A stretch of 64,000 nucleotides of DNA, taken from positions 248,001-312,000 of the forward strand of contig SNVD02010572.1 of NCBI GenBank assembly GCA_013180625.2, read 5' to 3'. The stretch is from Boswellia sacra. Its lineage: Eukaryota; Streptophyta; Magnoliopsida; Sapindales; Burseraceae. Position numbers and translations under genes: made by a program. The notes beneath the pieces were generated by a model. The model was not told where the DNA came from. It saw nothing but the letters and a program-made list of their open reading frames with translations, and searched no databases. This document shows, piece after piece, positions 48,066 to 60,900 of the stretch (position 1 is the stretch's first letter; each line of letters opens with the position of its first letter).

Positions 48066-49285
48066 GAATGGGGTTTATCATCTCTCTGAGCCTATCGCAT
48101 CATCACCACGAGCTTTCTTTACATATGTGTCTCCAGAACAGTGGCATTATCGTTTAGGTTACCCTTCAAGTCTTTTACTAAATAATATGGGTATTTCAGT
48201 TACAGCTAGGTTTCAATGTGAGTTGTGTCAGTTAGGAAAACATTATCGATTTGTGTTTCCTAGTCGAGTCAATAAGCTTAGTGACAAACCATTTGATTCG
48301 GTTCACTCTGATGTAGGGGGTCCTTATAAGGTCACCAATGGTTATGATTTTCAATATTTTGTGACATTCATTGATGATCATTCCAGACTTACTTGGTTGT
48401 ATTTGCTAAAAAATCGATCTGGGGTGCCTCATAAATTTCAGTTATTTTATAATGAAATAAAAGATCGTTTGATATTTCTATAAAGGTTTTATGTTCAGAC
48501 AATGCGTTAGAATATACTTCTTCCTCCTTATCTCATTTTGGTAGTTCTAGTGGTATCTTACATCAAACCTTTTACTTTTACACCCCACAACAGAATGGTG
48601 TTACAGAAAGAAAAAATAGACATGTATTAGATGTTGCACGCACTTTATTATGTCATATGAAGGTACCATCTAGATTTTGAAGGGAAGCTATTCTAACAAC
48701 ATGTTATCTAATCAATCATGTGCCTCTGTCTGTGCTTAATTTTTGTACACCATATTCCGTTTTTCATCCATGGGAACCTCTATTCCCTATTTCTCTTTGT
48801 ATTTTTTACTATGTTTGTTTTGTCCATCAGCATTCTCTCTTAGATAAATTCTCTCCTTAGTTTACTAAATGTGTTTTTCTAGGGTATTCTCGTACTCATA
48901 AAGGTTATAAATGTCGTGATCTTCAGTCTGGGAAATACTTTGTTAGTGCTGATGTCACCTTTTTTTAGTCTACCCCATATTTTTTATCTGACGGTTCTCA
49001 ATTAGACATTGATATTATCTCTCCTCCTATCCCTTTGCCTGTCTTACCTGGTGAGTCTCTATCTAAGCCTTTGTAGGTGTATACCAGACCACAACCAACT
49101 CAGTATAAGGCTCTTTTCAGTGATATCTCCAATTTTCTTCCATCCTCCACTCTACCATCTTCTTCCATTCCAGATTCTATTCCCGTACTAGATCCATGAG
49201 ATCTTGATCTTCCTATTGCTCAGGTACATAATGTCATTGAGGGGACAAATCAAAATGTAGATACAGGTTTAGGGAAAACTAGTAA
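48066..49285 (+). pseudogene. Copia-A GAG-pre-integrase and integrase, second half
   Basis: The frame continues from 43243. WHYRLGYPSS and CELCQLGKH form the GAG-pre-integrase zinc region, followed by the integrase core (SDVGGPY, VTFIDDHSRLTW). After a shift near 48483 it continues with PQQNGVTERKNRH and [13 protein letters not shown]. Several stops follow, and similarity ends before RT. Confidence 0.85.
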
Positions 49286-49299
49286 TATAAGAAGAAGCA

Positions 49300-51420
49300 C
49301 TTATCTTGATTTTGAATCATTATTTGGTATGGCTAGTAAAGAAGTGTATCCAGGTTGCACAACCTTTTCTATTTTCACCTGCATTGTAAAGTTAATACAC
49401 ATCAAAGATATTAATCATTGGAGTAACAAATTGTTAGATATGTTGCTTGAATTCCTAAAAGAGTTTCTTCCTAAAGATTCAAATATTCCCATGTCTCACT
49501 ATGAGGCTAAAAAATGTTACTTGATCTAGGATTAGGTTATGAATCCATTCATGCTTGCAAATATGATTGTGAATTATGTTGGAAAGAATATGAGAAGGTT
49601 GAAAATTTTCCTGTTTGCGATGAGCTTCAATATTAAGTTGATGATAGGAAATAAAAAAGGATTCCATATAAGATATTACGATATTTTCCTTTAAATCCTA
49701 GATTACACAGGTTATTTATGTCAAGACATTACACATACAGCTTTTGATATGAGGTGGCACAAAGAGAAACAATTAGTGCAAACAGTATACTTGACATCCT
49801 GCTAACTTTGAAACTTGGCATGACTTTGATAAGATGTATCCTTGCATTGCTCAAGATCCTTGAAATGTATATTTGGGCCTTGCTTAAGACGATTTTAACC
49901 CATTTGGTAATACGAGCAATGCCATGTGGCTAATGGTGCTTGCCATATAACATACCGTATGAAAATGCATGAAAGAGTCATTTTTTTTATTATATCCATT
50001 CATATTCCTGCCCATAAGCACCTAGAAAGGATATTAATGTCTATCTTTCACCCTTAGTTAATGAATTGAAGGATTTATGGATGAATGGTGTTGAGACATA
50101 TGATAAGTCCAAAGAAGAGACTTTTTGCTTACGTGCATGTCTCTTGTGGACTATTAATGACTTTCCTGTATATGATAACTTGTCTAGTTGGAGCATAAAG
50201 GGCTACAAAACACATCATTGCAACCGTTTAGAAATAAAACATGTTATATTGGTTATTGTCGATTTTTGCCTATAGACCATTGTTGGCGCGAAAGTAAACA
50301 ATATGACGGGAAATGAGAAGATCGTTTTACACCTAAATTGTTGTCAGGCTATGAAATTTTGGCTCAACTTGAAAGTGTGAAGCATGTTAAACTTGGAAAA
50401 AAACCCAAATTGCGTTGACGAAAAGAGAAAACGTATGTACTCGTATGGAATTGAATTAGACAAAGAAAAGTATTTTCTTTGAGTTGGAGTATTGGTCAAA
50501 GCTTAAAATACGACATAACCTTGATGTAATGCATATAGAGAAAAATATATGTGACAATATTGTTGGCATATTGTTGAATATTCAGGGAAAAACAAAAGTT
50601 AATGATAAAGCACTATTAGATTTGGCATATTTGAAAACTAAAAAGGAGCTACATTTAAAATCGATGGGTCAAGATGTCTAAAGTCACATGCATTTTATAC
50701 ACTTACACCGAATGAAAGACAAGGTTCTTGTTGATTCTTAAAATTGGTAAAGTTTCCATTTGGTTATACATCAAACATTACAAAGAATGCAAATGTGAAA
50801 GATGGCAAAATAGTAGGCTTGAAAAGTCATGATTGTGATGTCCTATTACAAATACTAGTTCTAATTGGAATACGTCCCTATTTATGAAAAGATGTTTGTA
50901 CTGCATTGATTGAATTATGCCACTTCTTTCCATAGATTTGTGCTAGAATATTACGTGTAAGTGATTGGGACAAATTAGAAACGGAAATAGTGTTGATCCT
51001 TTGTAAGTTTGAAAGGATATTTCTACTAGCATTCTTTGATATTATGGTTCATTTGGCTATTCATTTGCCATTGAAGGCAAAATTAGCTAGACCCGTCATA
51101 TATCGATGTATGTGTCTATTGAAAGATATTTAGGAATATTAAAAAAATTATGTGAGAAACAAAGCTAAGCTTGAAGGATCAATTGCAAAAGGATATATTA
51201 TGAAAGAAGCTTTAAGTTGTTTAATGAATCTACGAGAAATTGAAACAAGATTCAGTCGTGACAAACATAATAACAGTAGAAGAAATGAAGAAGATGTTTG
51301 TGAACACTCAAACTTTTCTCGCAAGACATTGAGTTTCCGGATTTATAGAAATTAATAGAGTTACAATTTGAACTAAAGAAAGCTCATTGGCATGTCTAGA
51401 ATAATTGCGATGAGATACAA
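49300..51420 (+). pseudogene. CACTA TNP2-like transposase, fragmented
   Basis: EVYPGCTTFS, HIKDINHWSNKLLDMLLEFL and HYEAKKCY match the conserved TNP2 start after its N-terminus, then CELCWKEYE. Further pieces follow in changing frames: LRHLFMSRHYT-like, WHDFDKMYP-like, FGNTSNAMW-like and LDVMHIEKNICDNIVG (~50530). Many stops and frameshifts make it non-functional. Confidence 0.85.
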
Positions 51421-51689
51421 CCATATTTATAGTAAGCTAAGCTATTACTTATCTTTCTTTTATAAATATAATTTTTATAAACTTATTTGTTTCCTTTTTT
51501 TTCTCTAATGTATTGATCATGCTAAGAAATTACGGTAGCAAAGTCAATCTAAAATCTATGAAACACGAGAAGAAGAATTTCCAAAATAGTTCAAGTTCAG
51601 GCTAGTAACAAACATAAATTTCTTTAAAGAAATTTATGTATTCTTTAATCTAATTCTTTCATTTGTTAATTGTAGATAATCATGATGCA

Positions 51690-52033
51690 TTTTAAAGGAT
51701 TATCGAAAGCCATTAACCAACTTTGTTTATTAGCTTCTGGTCCTGATCCTAGAGTGAAATGTTACACTACTTGTTATATCAATGGTGTATGATTTCAAAC
51801 TAAGGCTTGTGATAAGGGGTTCATAAGTCAAAATAATGGCATGATGGTACAAAAAGAATATGATGGTCATGAAATAAACTTGTATGGTGTTCTATCTCAT
51901 ATTATAAAGCTTTACTATATAGTAGATAAACGGGTTCTACTTTTCCAATATGAATGGTTTGATACTAATGCTAAAAAAAAGAGAATACAAATGGATCATC
52001 ATATCATGAGTATTAATGTAAGTAGAAGGTGGT
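51690..52033 (+). pseudogene. DUF4216-like segment of the CACTA transposase region
   Basis: The frame reads SGPDPRVKCYTTCYING, then FQTKACDKGFISQNNGMMV, NLYGVLSHIIKLYY and LFQYEWFDTNA. This is the pattern of the DUF4216 domain next to TNP2 in plant CACTA elements. One stop lies in the middle. Confidence 0.75.
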
Positions 52034-52599
52034 GAGAATGATCTTTTTGTGTTTGCAAGTTAAGATCAGTGGGTATTTCATGTTAATATCTACAAGTTAT
52101 GACCGAATTGGAAAGTAGTTATCAAGTTCCAACATCGACTTCTATAGGATGTACCTGAGATAGAAAAGGAAGGAAAAAGCTCTCAAAACACTATTGATGT
52201 ATACCAAGAAAATGAATCGTCTGATGTTCAAGCAATTGTACAAAAGGAAGAATTATCAAATGGAGAATTTCATTGACGTGATGTTAATTCAAAAGAAAAT
52301 GTCATTGATATGATACAAAACGAGATGCAAGAACTTGAAGATGAGGTTTATGGAACAGAGGAGGAATATGAAATACTTAGTGATTAGTATTTTGAAAATG
52401 AGCTTGCTCAATTTCAAAATAATGATAGCGATGCTGATTAATCATGTAATTCATTGCAATTTTTGACATTCTATTATTATGCATTAGTAAATATTACTCA
52501 TTAAAATATTCCACTCTTTACTAAAAACGATTTTTGTTTTATATATATTCTAATTTTATATATGGTTTTAATTAAATTTTGAATGACTATGATAGGTTA

Positions 52600-54110
52600 T
52601 TAGCATGGCTCCTAGATCTAAAAGTTGCCCTCCAACTTCACCAGCTTCTAAGACAAGTCTTAGTATTGATTTTTTTAATAATTATTCATCTTTCAACAAT
52701 TATGATTTTATGCATCTTTTTTAAATTATTATTGAAATACATGTTCATTTTATGTTATGATTACAAATTTATTAATGCAGGTTCTACATATGAAAAGAAT
52801 GTTCGAGATAAGTGACGTGGTGTAGGATGTGAGCAAATACTGCATGCTACAAAAGCTAAGCTTTCTATGACTTTAATGAAGGGGACATAAGGCCAATTGG
52901 TGCCAACACTGCTGAGTTAGAAAGTGAGATAGGTATTTTTATTAGACTTTTTGTGCCCTTAGAAGCAACAAAGTAGAATCAAATGAAAGATGAAAAAAAA
53001 GCCAATGTTTGACCATCTCACTGTAAGCCTTAATATCTTAAAATATAAATATATATTAATACAATCTTGATATATTTCCTAAACATTTTTATTATGTAAT
53101 GTTTTATCATTATCGCATAACAAGTTTGATATTGATGTTTCCAAACCATATGTTAGACAATATTTGGTGAAAAAAAGGGCTAGCAAGTTTCACAAGTGTT
53201 CATCACTCTTTCAAAAGAATTTGAAAAATACCCAAATGTTTAAAAGGTATTAAAGAATCAACCTGAAGAAGTTTTTACCCAACAAGATTGGTAACTTTTA
53301 TGTGATCAATTTGCTAGTGATGCTTTCAAGATAAACAAGTTTTAAGTTATTTGATTTATCATATGACTTTATTGAATATATCTATCTTAAAATCTTAATG
53401 TAGAAACGATAAGAACAAATAAAACAAATCGTGAGAACTTGACTGCTTTCCATCGTGGTGGATTAAAGAGTTATGCTCAACATGTAAAAGAACTATTACT
53501 AAACTTACATAAGAAATAAAATTTGTTTACTAGCTACCACTTAAGTGTTTCTATGAACTCCATATTTGCTTTATTTTCAATCGATCTCTATTTTCAAATG
53601 CATTAGTGTGAGAAAAAAGAATGGGTCAGTTCTAAATTTAATGCCAAACATGTAAGTTTATATATATAGACAACGAAAGATATTTAAATGATATAATATT
53701 TTGATAGAAGTTTATCTGTGTAATCTTGTGTACAGTATAATTGGTTTTTTTTTTCATTTTATATAATGCAACTTTGATTGTATGGATATATTTAAATTAT
53801 AATTTTAAATAATTTCTTGAATTATGTAGGACAAAATGAAAGAAATGAAAGAACAATCTTTGCTAGAAGGGGCTGAAAAACTATCTGATGAAAAAATTTG
53901 TGTGCAAGTCTTCTATCTTTGTATGGGATTTGGTACATCATCCTAAATCGTCTAGTGCTCAAGCATCATCACAGCAAAATGAGTTGTTTCAAACGATTGA
54001 CTGTCAAGATCAAATTATTCTTGAGCAACAGAAAGTCACTAAAGAATGAAAAAGGCTTATCAGGAGTTAATGGATCACATCAAAAATTCATCTTCCCATA
54101 TTGTAGGCTT
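52600..54110 (+). pseudogene. CACTA TNP1-like (Ptta/En/Spm) protein, fragmented
   Basis: It starts with a Ser/Pro-rich piece (MAPRSKSCPPTSPASK). Then come DFNEGDIRPIGANTAELES, KFDIDVSKPYVRQYL, a WxLLCDQFAS-like piece and ENLTAFHRGGLKSYA. These are conserved blocks of the plant Ptta/En/Spm transposase family. A final KMKEMKEQS...LSDEKICVQV piece is near 53830. Introns or gaps separate the blocks, and stops are present. Confidence 0.7.
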
Positions 54111-54439
54111 TTTTCGTCAACATTCTCATTCTTCTGCAAAATGGTTGATATGGACTTACTTTTAGAACTATTATTGCATACATTATTTCGTGTATTAATT
54201 CTCAATGGTGACTTTTTTGTTATATTGACATTTGATTTTTTTTTTTATGTTATGAATCCTTTTTATTTATTGGTTGTATGCTATTTATTAATGATTTTAT
54301 TTAGTCTAACGTACAATAATTCATATAAACATATTTAGTTAATAATTTCTTTTATATAATTGTCATCCTTTTGACACTTAAATTTGACATTTTCTTTATA
54401 TCGAATAGCTATTAAATATTTTCAATTATGAGAAAATTT

Positions 54440-55860
54440 GGTGTAAAAAATTAATTTGTAACAAATATCATCATTTAATTAACAAAAATTTTGCCCCAAA
54501 TTCCTATAAATCATCCCTGAAAAAATTTCATTAGTGGGAGAATTTGGCAGAAAATTATTTATAAGATTTTTCTACTACTTTTTATTAGATAATTAGTAGA
54601 TTCAAAATAAATTTGTCACAAATAGCAATATTTAAGCATGAATAATTTCATCCACAATTCATCCAAAACATCTCTAAAAAATTTACCTTGTTGGGAACTT
54701 TGGAACCAAGAGAATTAAGGCATTTAGCTGCAAATTTCTTTTACAAATAATAATGATATTTAATCACTAATATATATTGTTACAGAAAGTACTACATTTA
54801 CTAACTAAATTATTTTGTAACAAATACCAATATTTTGAGCAAAGAATTTGTCATTGATTCCATGAAATTGTCTGTAAAAGATTTATATTTAAGATAAAAA
54901 TCAAGATGTTTTGCTACAAATTTCTGTTATAGATGATAACGATATTTAATCGCTAATATATATTACGGATGGTATTACATTTACTAACTAAATTATTTTG
55001 TATCAAATACCAATATTCTGATACAAATGCATTTGTCCTTAATTCCATGAAATTGTCTCTAAAAGATTTATATTTGAGGCAAAAATCTAATAGCAACAAA
55101 TTTCCTTTATAACTAATAACGATATTTAATCACTAATATATGTTGTTATAGATACTATAGTCTTTACTTACTAAATTATTTTATAACAAATACCAGTATT
55201 TTGATACAAATGAATTTGTCTTTGATTCCATGAAGCTATCTCTAAAAGATTTTTATTTAAGATAAAAATTAATAAATTTTGCTATAAATTTCATTTATAA
55301 GTAATAATGGTATTTAGTTACTAATAGATATTGTTACACATAGTATAACATTTACTTACAAAATTATTTTATAACAAATACCACTATTTCGATATAAATG
55401 AATTCCTATTTGATTCCATGCAATCGTCTCTAAAATATTTAAATTCGATGTAAAAAATTGTGCAAAAATAAGATAACAATGAACTACAAATATTTATTGT
55501 TTCTAACGAAAAGTTTATGAAACAAATAGTTTTTTATCAATTGTAAAAGTTGATCGCTAAATATAAATTTTTGCCTTGGAAAACTTGGCGCCAAAATATT
55601 AAAAAGAATTAGCAACAAATTTAAATTTTGTTATAAAACCATGATGTAATTATGAAATTATTTGTTGCAGAAACCAAAAATGTAATCGCAAAATATACTA
55701 AACATATCAAGTGCAGAATTTGCAACAAATACAAAATTTTGCAATAAAATGACACATTTCGCTATGAAATTAACATTGACATAGAAAAAATTGTTCTGAA
55801 ATGTCATATTTCTTGTAACGAATACTACTCCTTTTGAATTGTCTATGGTCGGTTCCACCA
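54440..55860. repeat. CACTA subterminal region with ~185 bp direct repeats
   Basis: Landmark TAATCACTAA-like words at 54761, 54947, 55127 and 55315 give periods of 186, 180 and 188 bp. Each unit also has CTAAATTATTTT, ACAAATACCAATATT and CATGAAATTGTCTCTAAAA. Four clear units and degenerate flanking ones. Such arrays are where TNP1-type proteins bind in En/Spm. Confidence 0.75.
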
Positions 55861-55861
55861 C

Positions 55862-56415
55862 CATTGATTCCTTATGGACACAACATTACTGGCAACTCTT
55901 CTACGGAGTAGCAGTTGCTCGGGTCCAAGCTAAAATGAAGATCAATACCAATGTTTATCGTCGAGAATTTCAATTGGCAGAGTGACATGGTCTACTTTAT
56001 GCTTCGACCTGTCGACTTCGTTCTCTTGCCCAAAAGGTAAATGATAAACTGTCACCCTATTTCTTTGGTCCATATTGAGGGTAACAACAAATTGGAAAGG
56101 TAGGTTATAAACAAGATATTCCTTCATCTACTACCATACTTCTAGTTTTTCATGTCTCTCAATGCTGAAGGGCTATTGGCTCAAATGTTATTTGTCAACC
56201 AGATCCTCCCTCTTTAGATGCTAAACTGGAATGGATTGTTGAGCCAAACCAAGTTCTAAGGGTGTGCTAGTCTATTAAGGGACCCTTTAAGGAAGCAATA
56301 GTTGAATGGAAAGGTCTTCCACACTTTGAAGCTTCTTGGGAACCTCTGGAAACAATTCGCAAACAATTTCCAGATTTCCATCTTAAGCACAAGGTGCTGC
56401 TTGGCCCTGGGGTAA
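55862..56415 (+). pseudogene. Gypsy-2 integrase C-terminus and chromodomain
   Basis: Pieces include VNDKLSPYFFGPY and STTILLVFHVSQC from the integrase C-terminal region. A recognisable chromodomain follows (PFKEAIVEWKGLPHFEASWE, then FPDFHLKHKV at 56390). Stops and shifts break it. GGGGTAA before the 3' LTR is a short purine tract. Confidence 0.85.
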
Positions 56416-56805
56416 TGATAAGCCTCCCATTTTGCATACTTATTCTAGGACAGATAAAAAGGGAAATTCCGTATAGGGCCACTTGGCTGTTATGGGCTAG
56501 GTAGGGCAGTAACGATTTTGGCTGCGTTGTGGGAAGATGTGAGCTGGAGTTAGTTAGAGAAGCAAACTAAATAAAGAGAAAGGAGAAACTCAAAGGCTCT
56601 AGTTTTGGTAGGTGATTTTGGGAGAGAGAGATCCTCGAATGGTTATCACCTTGTTTTTGTGTATATTATGCTGAGTAATACAAACTGTCCAAATTTTCTC
56701 TCCTATTCTATTTGTTTAATCTTTCAATTTGGCATAAGCTCTGTATTATCTGCTGGTTCCTATCAATCTAGTCAGTATATATTCTATTTTTCTAGAAACC
56801 TATCA
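56416..56805 (+). repeat. 3' LTR of Gypsy-2
   Basis: 390 bp, TGATAAGCCTC to ACCTATCA, the partner of 36426-36828. Confidence 0.9.
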
Positions 56806-56810
56806 GCTTC

Positions 56811-57649
56811 ACAAGTCGGTGCGTAAGTCTTTGTCAGTATTTCAGCTGACAGTTTTACTTCTTAAAGTTCTTTCTTAGCTACTTTAAGTTGTTTAATTTT
56901 GACTTCAATTTTGTTATTGAAGAGTGACCTAGGTTTACTTATGAAGCACTATTGTAATATTCAGGGTTTGAAACTTTACTTTTTGTTTTAGATAAAGAGA
57001 GTTCAGATGGAGTCTAAAAGACTATAAGTCCCGAGAGTTTGTAAACCAGTTAACTTGCATAACAAATCTGATAAGTTATAGACTAACTCCCATAGACATA
57101 AGCAGGAGGACTAAATAATAGAGAATTAAATACTCAAATTAAGTTTATATCTATAAGTTTAAACTTTTAAAAAAGAGACAAACTTAATGCTAGACAATAC
57201 TAGAATTCTTCTATTGTTCTTTTAGTTCTCTGCATTAGGGGGGTTCATAATTTGTTCTTGATGATTGATTAGACCCACTAAGTTCTTTCACTAGCCACTA
57301 AAAAATTTTAAATGCTCTTACATTTACCTATGTTTTCTTATAATTCTTGTATTTCGATGACTTGGCAAGTATAGGTATTTAGTATTTGATTTAGGAACAT
57401 GATCAAAATAATTTTGCTCCGTTTTTTCCTTTTTTTTTTAATTAGGATAGTGAGAAGTTCTCTAAAAAATTTTTAAAAAAAATGTACGATTGTTTGTTTG
57501 CATTTCAAATCCTTGTATATTTTTAAATAATATATTACATAGATAATTGAATTCAATAACCTAATTCACACGATCCAAATTATAAAATTATTTCAGTTGT
57601 TCTTCTTATTTCTCGAGTTATATAACTTATATTTCTAAATAAATAAAAT
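56811..57649. other. Gene-free stretch
   Basis: AT-rich DNA between Gypsy-2 and Copia-C. No gene or clear repeat. Confidence 0.5.
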
Positions 57650-57654
57650 GAAAC

Positions 57655-57904
57655 TATTAAGGCATAATATTGAATGCTTGATTATTTCAGGAAATAGTAT
57701 ATATTAAGGCATAATATTGATTGATTGATTATTTCAGGAAATAACTTATTCTATACAATTGTAATTAGGATTTCTCTACTGTAATTACTCCTTAACATTT
57801 TCCTGTTATTACTTGTTGCCTTTTCTATCATTATCATATTTGTATATATTACTCTTTGTATAATAAATTTATTCAAGCTTTCTCTTTCCTAGCAAGCTTC
57901 TATA
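57655..57904 (+). repeat. 5' LTR of Copia-C
   Basis: 250 bp. It begins with an internal duplication: TATTAAGGCATAATATTGA occurs at 57655 and again at 57702, each followed by TTGATTATTTCAGGAAATA. Confidence 0.88.
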
Positions 57905-57916
57905 TTGTATCAGAGC
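57905..57916 (+). other. Primer binding site of Copia-C
   Basis: TTGTATCAGAGC directly follows the LTR; it equals the initiator tRNA-Met site with one G missing. Confidence 0.7.
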
Positions 57917-57965
57917 TTTCCTGCTCTAACAAGCTTTCTTTCGATCCTCCATTTTTTTTTCCATC

Positions 57966-60900
57966 ATGTCTACCTCAACTGTTAGCAAAGAAGTTACAGG
58001 CAGTACTCCATCATCTGTTAATTCTCCACCATCCCATATTACCGAAATTGTATCTATCAATGCCTCCACACAATTGCCTTTCAAATTGATGCCTGATAAT
58101 TTTGCTACATGGCACACTCAACTACAAAGCCTTATACTAGGATATGATCTCGATGGATATCTAGATGGCACTTTTCCTTGTCCTCCTGCCTACATCACAT
58201 TTCAGGACCAGGTTGTTGTTAATCCAGATCATCGCAAGTGGCTTCGTCAGGATGCCCTCATCCGCCATGCTATCTATTCTTCATCAAGTTTCTCAGTTCA
58301 GGCCTCTCTCAATGGAATAAAAACAGTAGCCGAAGCTTTGCGTAAACTTCATGACACATATGCCAATAGATCGCGGACTCGATATCTCACTCTTCGGGAT
58401 CTTTTAGCCAAGACATCCAAAGAAGGGAAAACAGTCTCTGAATATATGCACTCTATTAAAACACTCACTGATGATCTTATCCTTATTGGCCACCCGTTAA
58501 CTGAAGATGAAATTGTTCATCATGTACTAAATGGACTGACATCCGATTTCAAAGAGATTAATGCTGCTGTGCATGCCAGATCTGATGCTATTAGCTTTGA
58601 GGAGTTGCATGAAAAATTAATGGATCATGAACTCCTTCTTAAACTTGATGATCAAAAATCTAATGTGCCTAATTTAACTGCTCAATTCACTCAACGTTCC
58701 AATACCAACTCAGGTGACCGAACCGAAACAATTCAAATGGGTTCTCTCACAATCATGGTCATCGCAATAATCAACGGACTTCACAGGCCTCTAATTCTCC
58801 TACTCCATGATTTCATAATACTCATAGTGGCCACTCCAATTCTTCTTGCACCACTTATCAATGGAGGTCGCCCACTCAAGGTCAACCACATGTGATCTGT
58901 CAACTATGTGATCGAGCTGGTCACACAGCCAAGCAGTGTCACTCTCGTTCCAATATTGTCTATGAACCTCAAGCACATTTTGCTCATGGAGAATCTGCCA
59001 ATTCCAATTCTAATTGAGTACTCGACTCGGGTGCTTCTCATCACATTACATCTAATCTTTAAATTTTAGCCATTCATTCTGAATATGGAGGTAACGATGG
59101 CATTAGCATTGGTGATGGATCTGGTGTACCTATTACTCACACAGGTTCTGCCTATCTCTTTATTCCTAAATCCAAGTTTCAACTACATAATGTTTTGTGT
59201 GCTCCTTCGATCAAAAGGAATCTTATTTCTGTTTCACAATTTTGCAAAAATAATCACATATCTATTGAATTCTTTCCTTATGAATTTGTTATAAAGGATC
59301 TGGGTACGGGGGCACCTCTTATCAAAGGGCGGAGTAATGGGCATCTCTATAAATGGCCGCGATTTTCCTCACTACAGCCCACACCACATGCTTTTGTTCA
59401 CACCACAATCTCATTGTCCCAATGGCATTCACGATTAGGGCATCCTTCCACTCGAGTTATCATCCAAATTTTATCCGATCAGTCTATTCCAGTTTTTGGG
59501 TCCAAGTCTTTTTTTGTATTATGATTCATGTCTTTCCAATAAAAGTCATAGACTTCAATTTTGCAATGATAAATTGTCTAGCAATAGACCTCTTGATTCA
59601 ATTTTTAATGATGTTTGGGTCATGCGCCTGTCACTGGTCATGATCACTCTAAATATTATGTTGCATTTGTGGATCATTTTACCAAATACACATGGTTGTT
59701 TTGCATCAAACTTAAATCTGAAGTTCCAAGCATTTTTGCTCAATTTAAAAACATGGTGGAAAATTATTTTAATACATCTATTCGTACAATTTATTCTGAT
59801 GGTGGTACTAAGTACCATGGTCTTAAAAATATAATTCTTCAATCAGGTATTTAGCACCTAGTCTCCCCACCTTATACACCACAAATAATAGGTACAGTTG
59901 AAAGACGACATCGACATGTCGTTGAAACTGGTTTATCTTTATTTCATCGTGCATCTTTACCATCTTGTTTTTGGCCTTATGCATTTGAAACTGCCACGTA
60001 TCTTATCAATCGGCTTCCCATACCAATTCTCAATCATATATCTCCCTTTGAAAAATTATTTTCCACCAAACCAAATTATCTAAAACTACGTATTTTTAGC
60101 TGTCTTTGTTATCCTTGGCTTAAGCCATACTCTACCCATAAATTGGAACCAAAATCCAAACCTTGTGTATTTATAGGATATTCATCCACCCATAATTTGT
60201 ACAAGTGTTTTTATCCTACTAGCAACAAAATATTTATTTCACGTCATGTAGTGTTTGTTGAGCATGAATTTCCTTATTCCAAAATGAGTTCTCAATAGTC
60301 AATTAGTCAATCCACCTTGGATGCTTGGTCTCTATCTGAACCGCCACATTATACCTTATCTGTTTCCTATCCACCTTCCAAGATAGGCACCACTCCTACA
60401 CTTCCTTCTACTTTTGTTCCCCACTCAATGCCTCATAATTTGGCAGATTCCCGCACTTATATTGACAACTCAACTCCTCCATTGATGCAAGCTGGGCCTG
60501 ACTCTACTTCCTCAAATTCCACAGATGCTACTTTGATAAGTAATGATTCAGAGTCCCCCAACATAGATCTTCCTTCCACTTCTACTACCATTCAATCCCC
60601 ACCCCATAATTCATTCCGTCATCCTATAGTCACTAGATCCCGAAATAATATTACTAAAACCAATCCCCGTTATTTTCATAGTTATTTGGCTACAGCTATT
60701 GATGACCCTCCCCTCACAGAACCTACCACATTTAGTCAAGCCCAAAAAAACTCTCATTGGCGTCTTGCTATGGCTGAAGAGTTCAAAGCTCTTACACAAA
60801 ATAACATATGGGATCTAGTTCCATCTCACCCTTCACAAAACATTATCGGTTGTAAGTGGATTTTTAAAATAAAGAGAAAGGCAGATGGTTCAATTGACCG

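Larger units (their letters stand above)
41140..49290 (+). mobile_element. Copia-A: Ty1/copia element, 3' part missing
   Basis: A 5' LTR, a perfect primer site, gag, protease and integrase are in copia order on the plus strand. Copia-B (43244-48060) is inserted inside. Sequence turns into CACTA transposase near 49290, before RT. No RT, RNase H or 3' LTR of this element is found in the window. Confidence 0.85.
49286..55860 (+). mobile_element. CACTA (En/Spm) transposon remnant
   Basis: It carries a TNP2-like transposase, a DUF4216-like segment and a TNP1-like (Ptta/En/Spm) segment in the usual order, then direct subterminal repeats. The 5' side begins inside the transposase. No CACTA-type terminal sequence is seen at either end, so both ends are lost. 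Gypsy-2 resumes at about 55860. Confidence 0.8.
36426..56805 (+). mobile_element. Gypsy-2: old Ty3/gypsy chromovirus split by nested insertions
   Basis: LTRs at 36426-36828 and 56416-56805 are flanked by GCTTA and GCTTC, a 5 bp target duplication with one change. A primer site follows the left LTR. Gag, protease and RT pieces lie left of 41139; a chromodomain and the 3' LTR lie right of 55860. Between them are Copia-A with Copia-B inside it, and a CACTA remnant. RNase H and integrase are missing. The LTRs differ by roughly 15-20% by eye, so this is the oldest layer. Confidence 0.88.
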
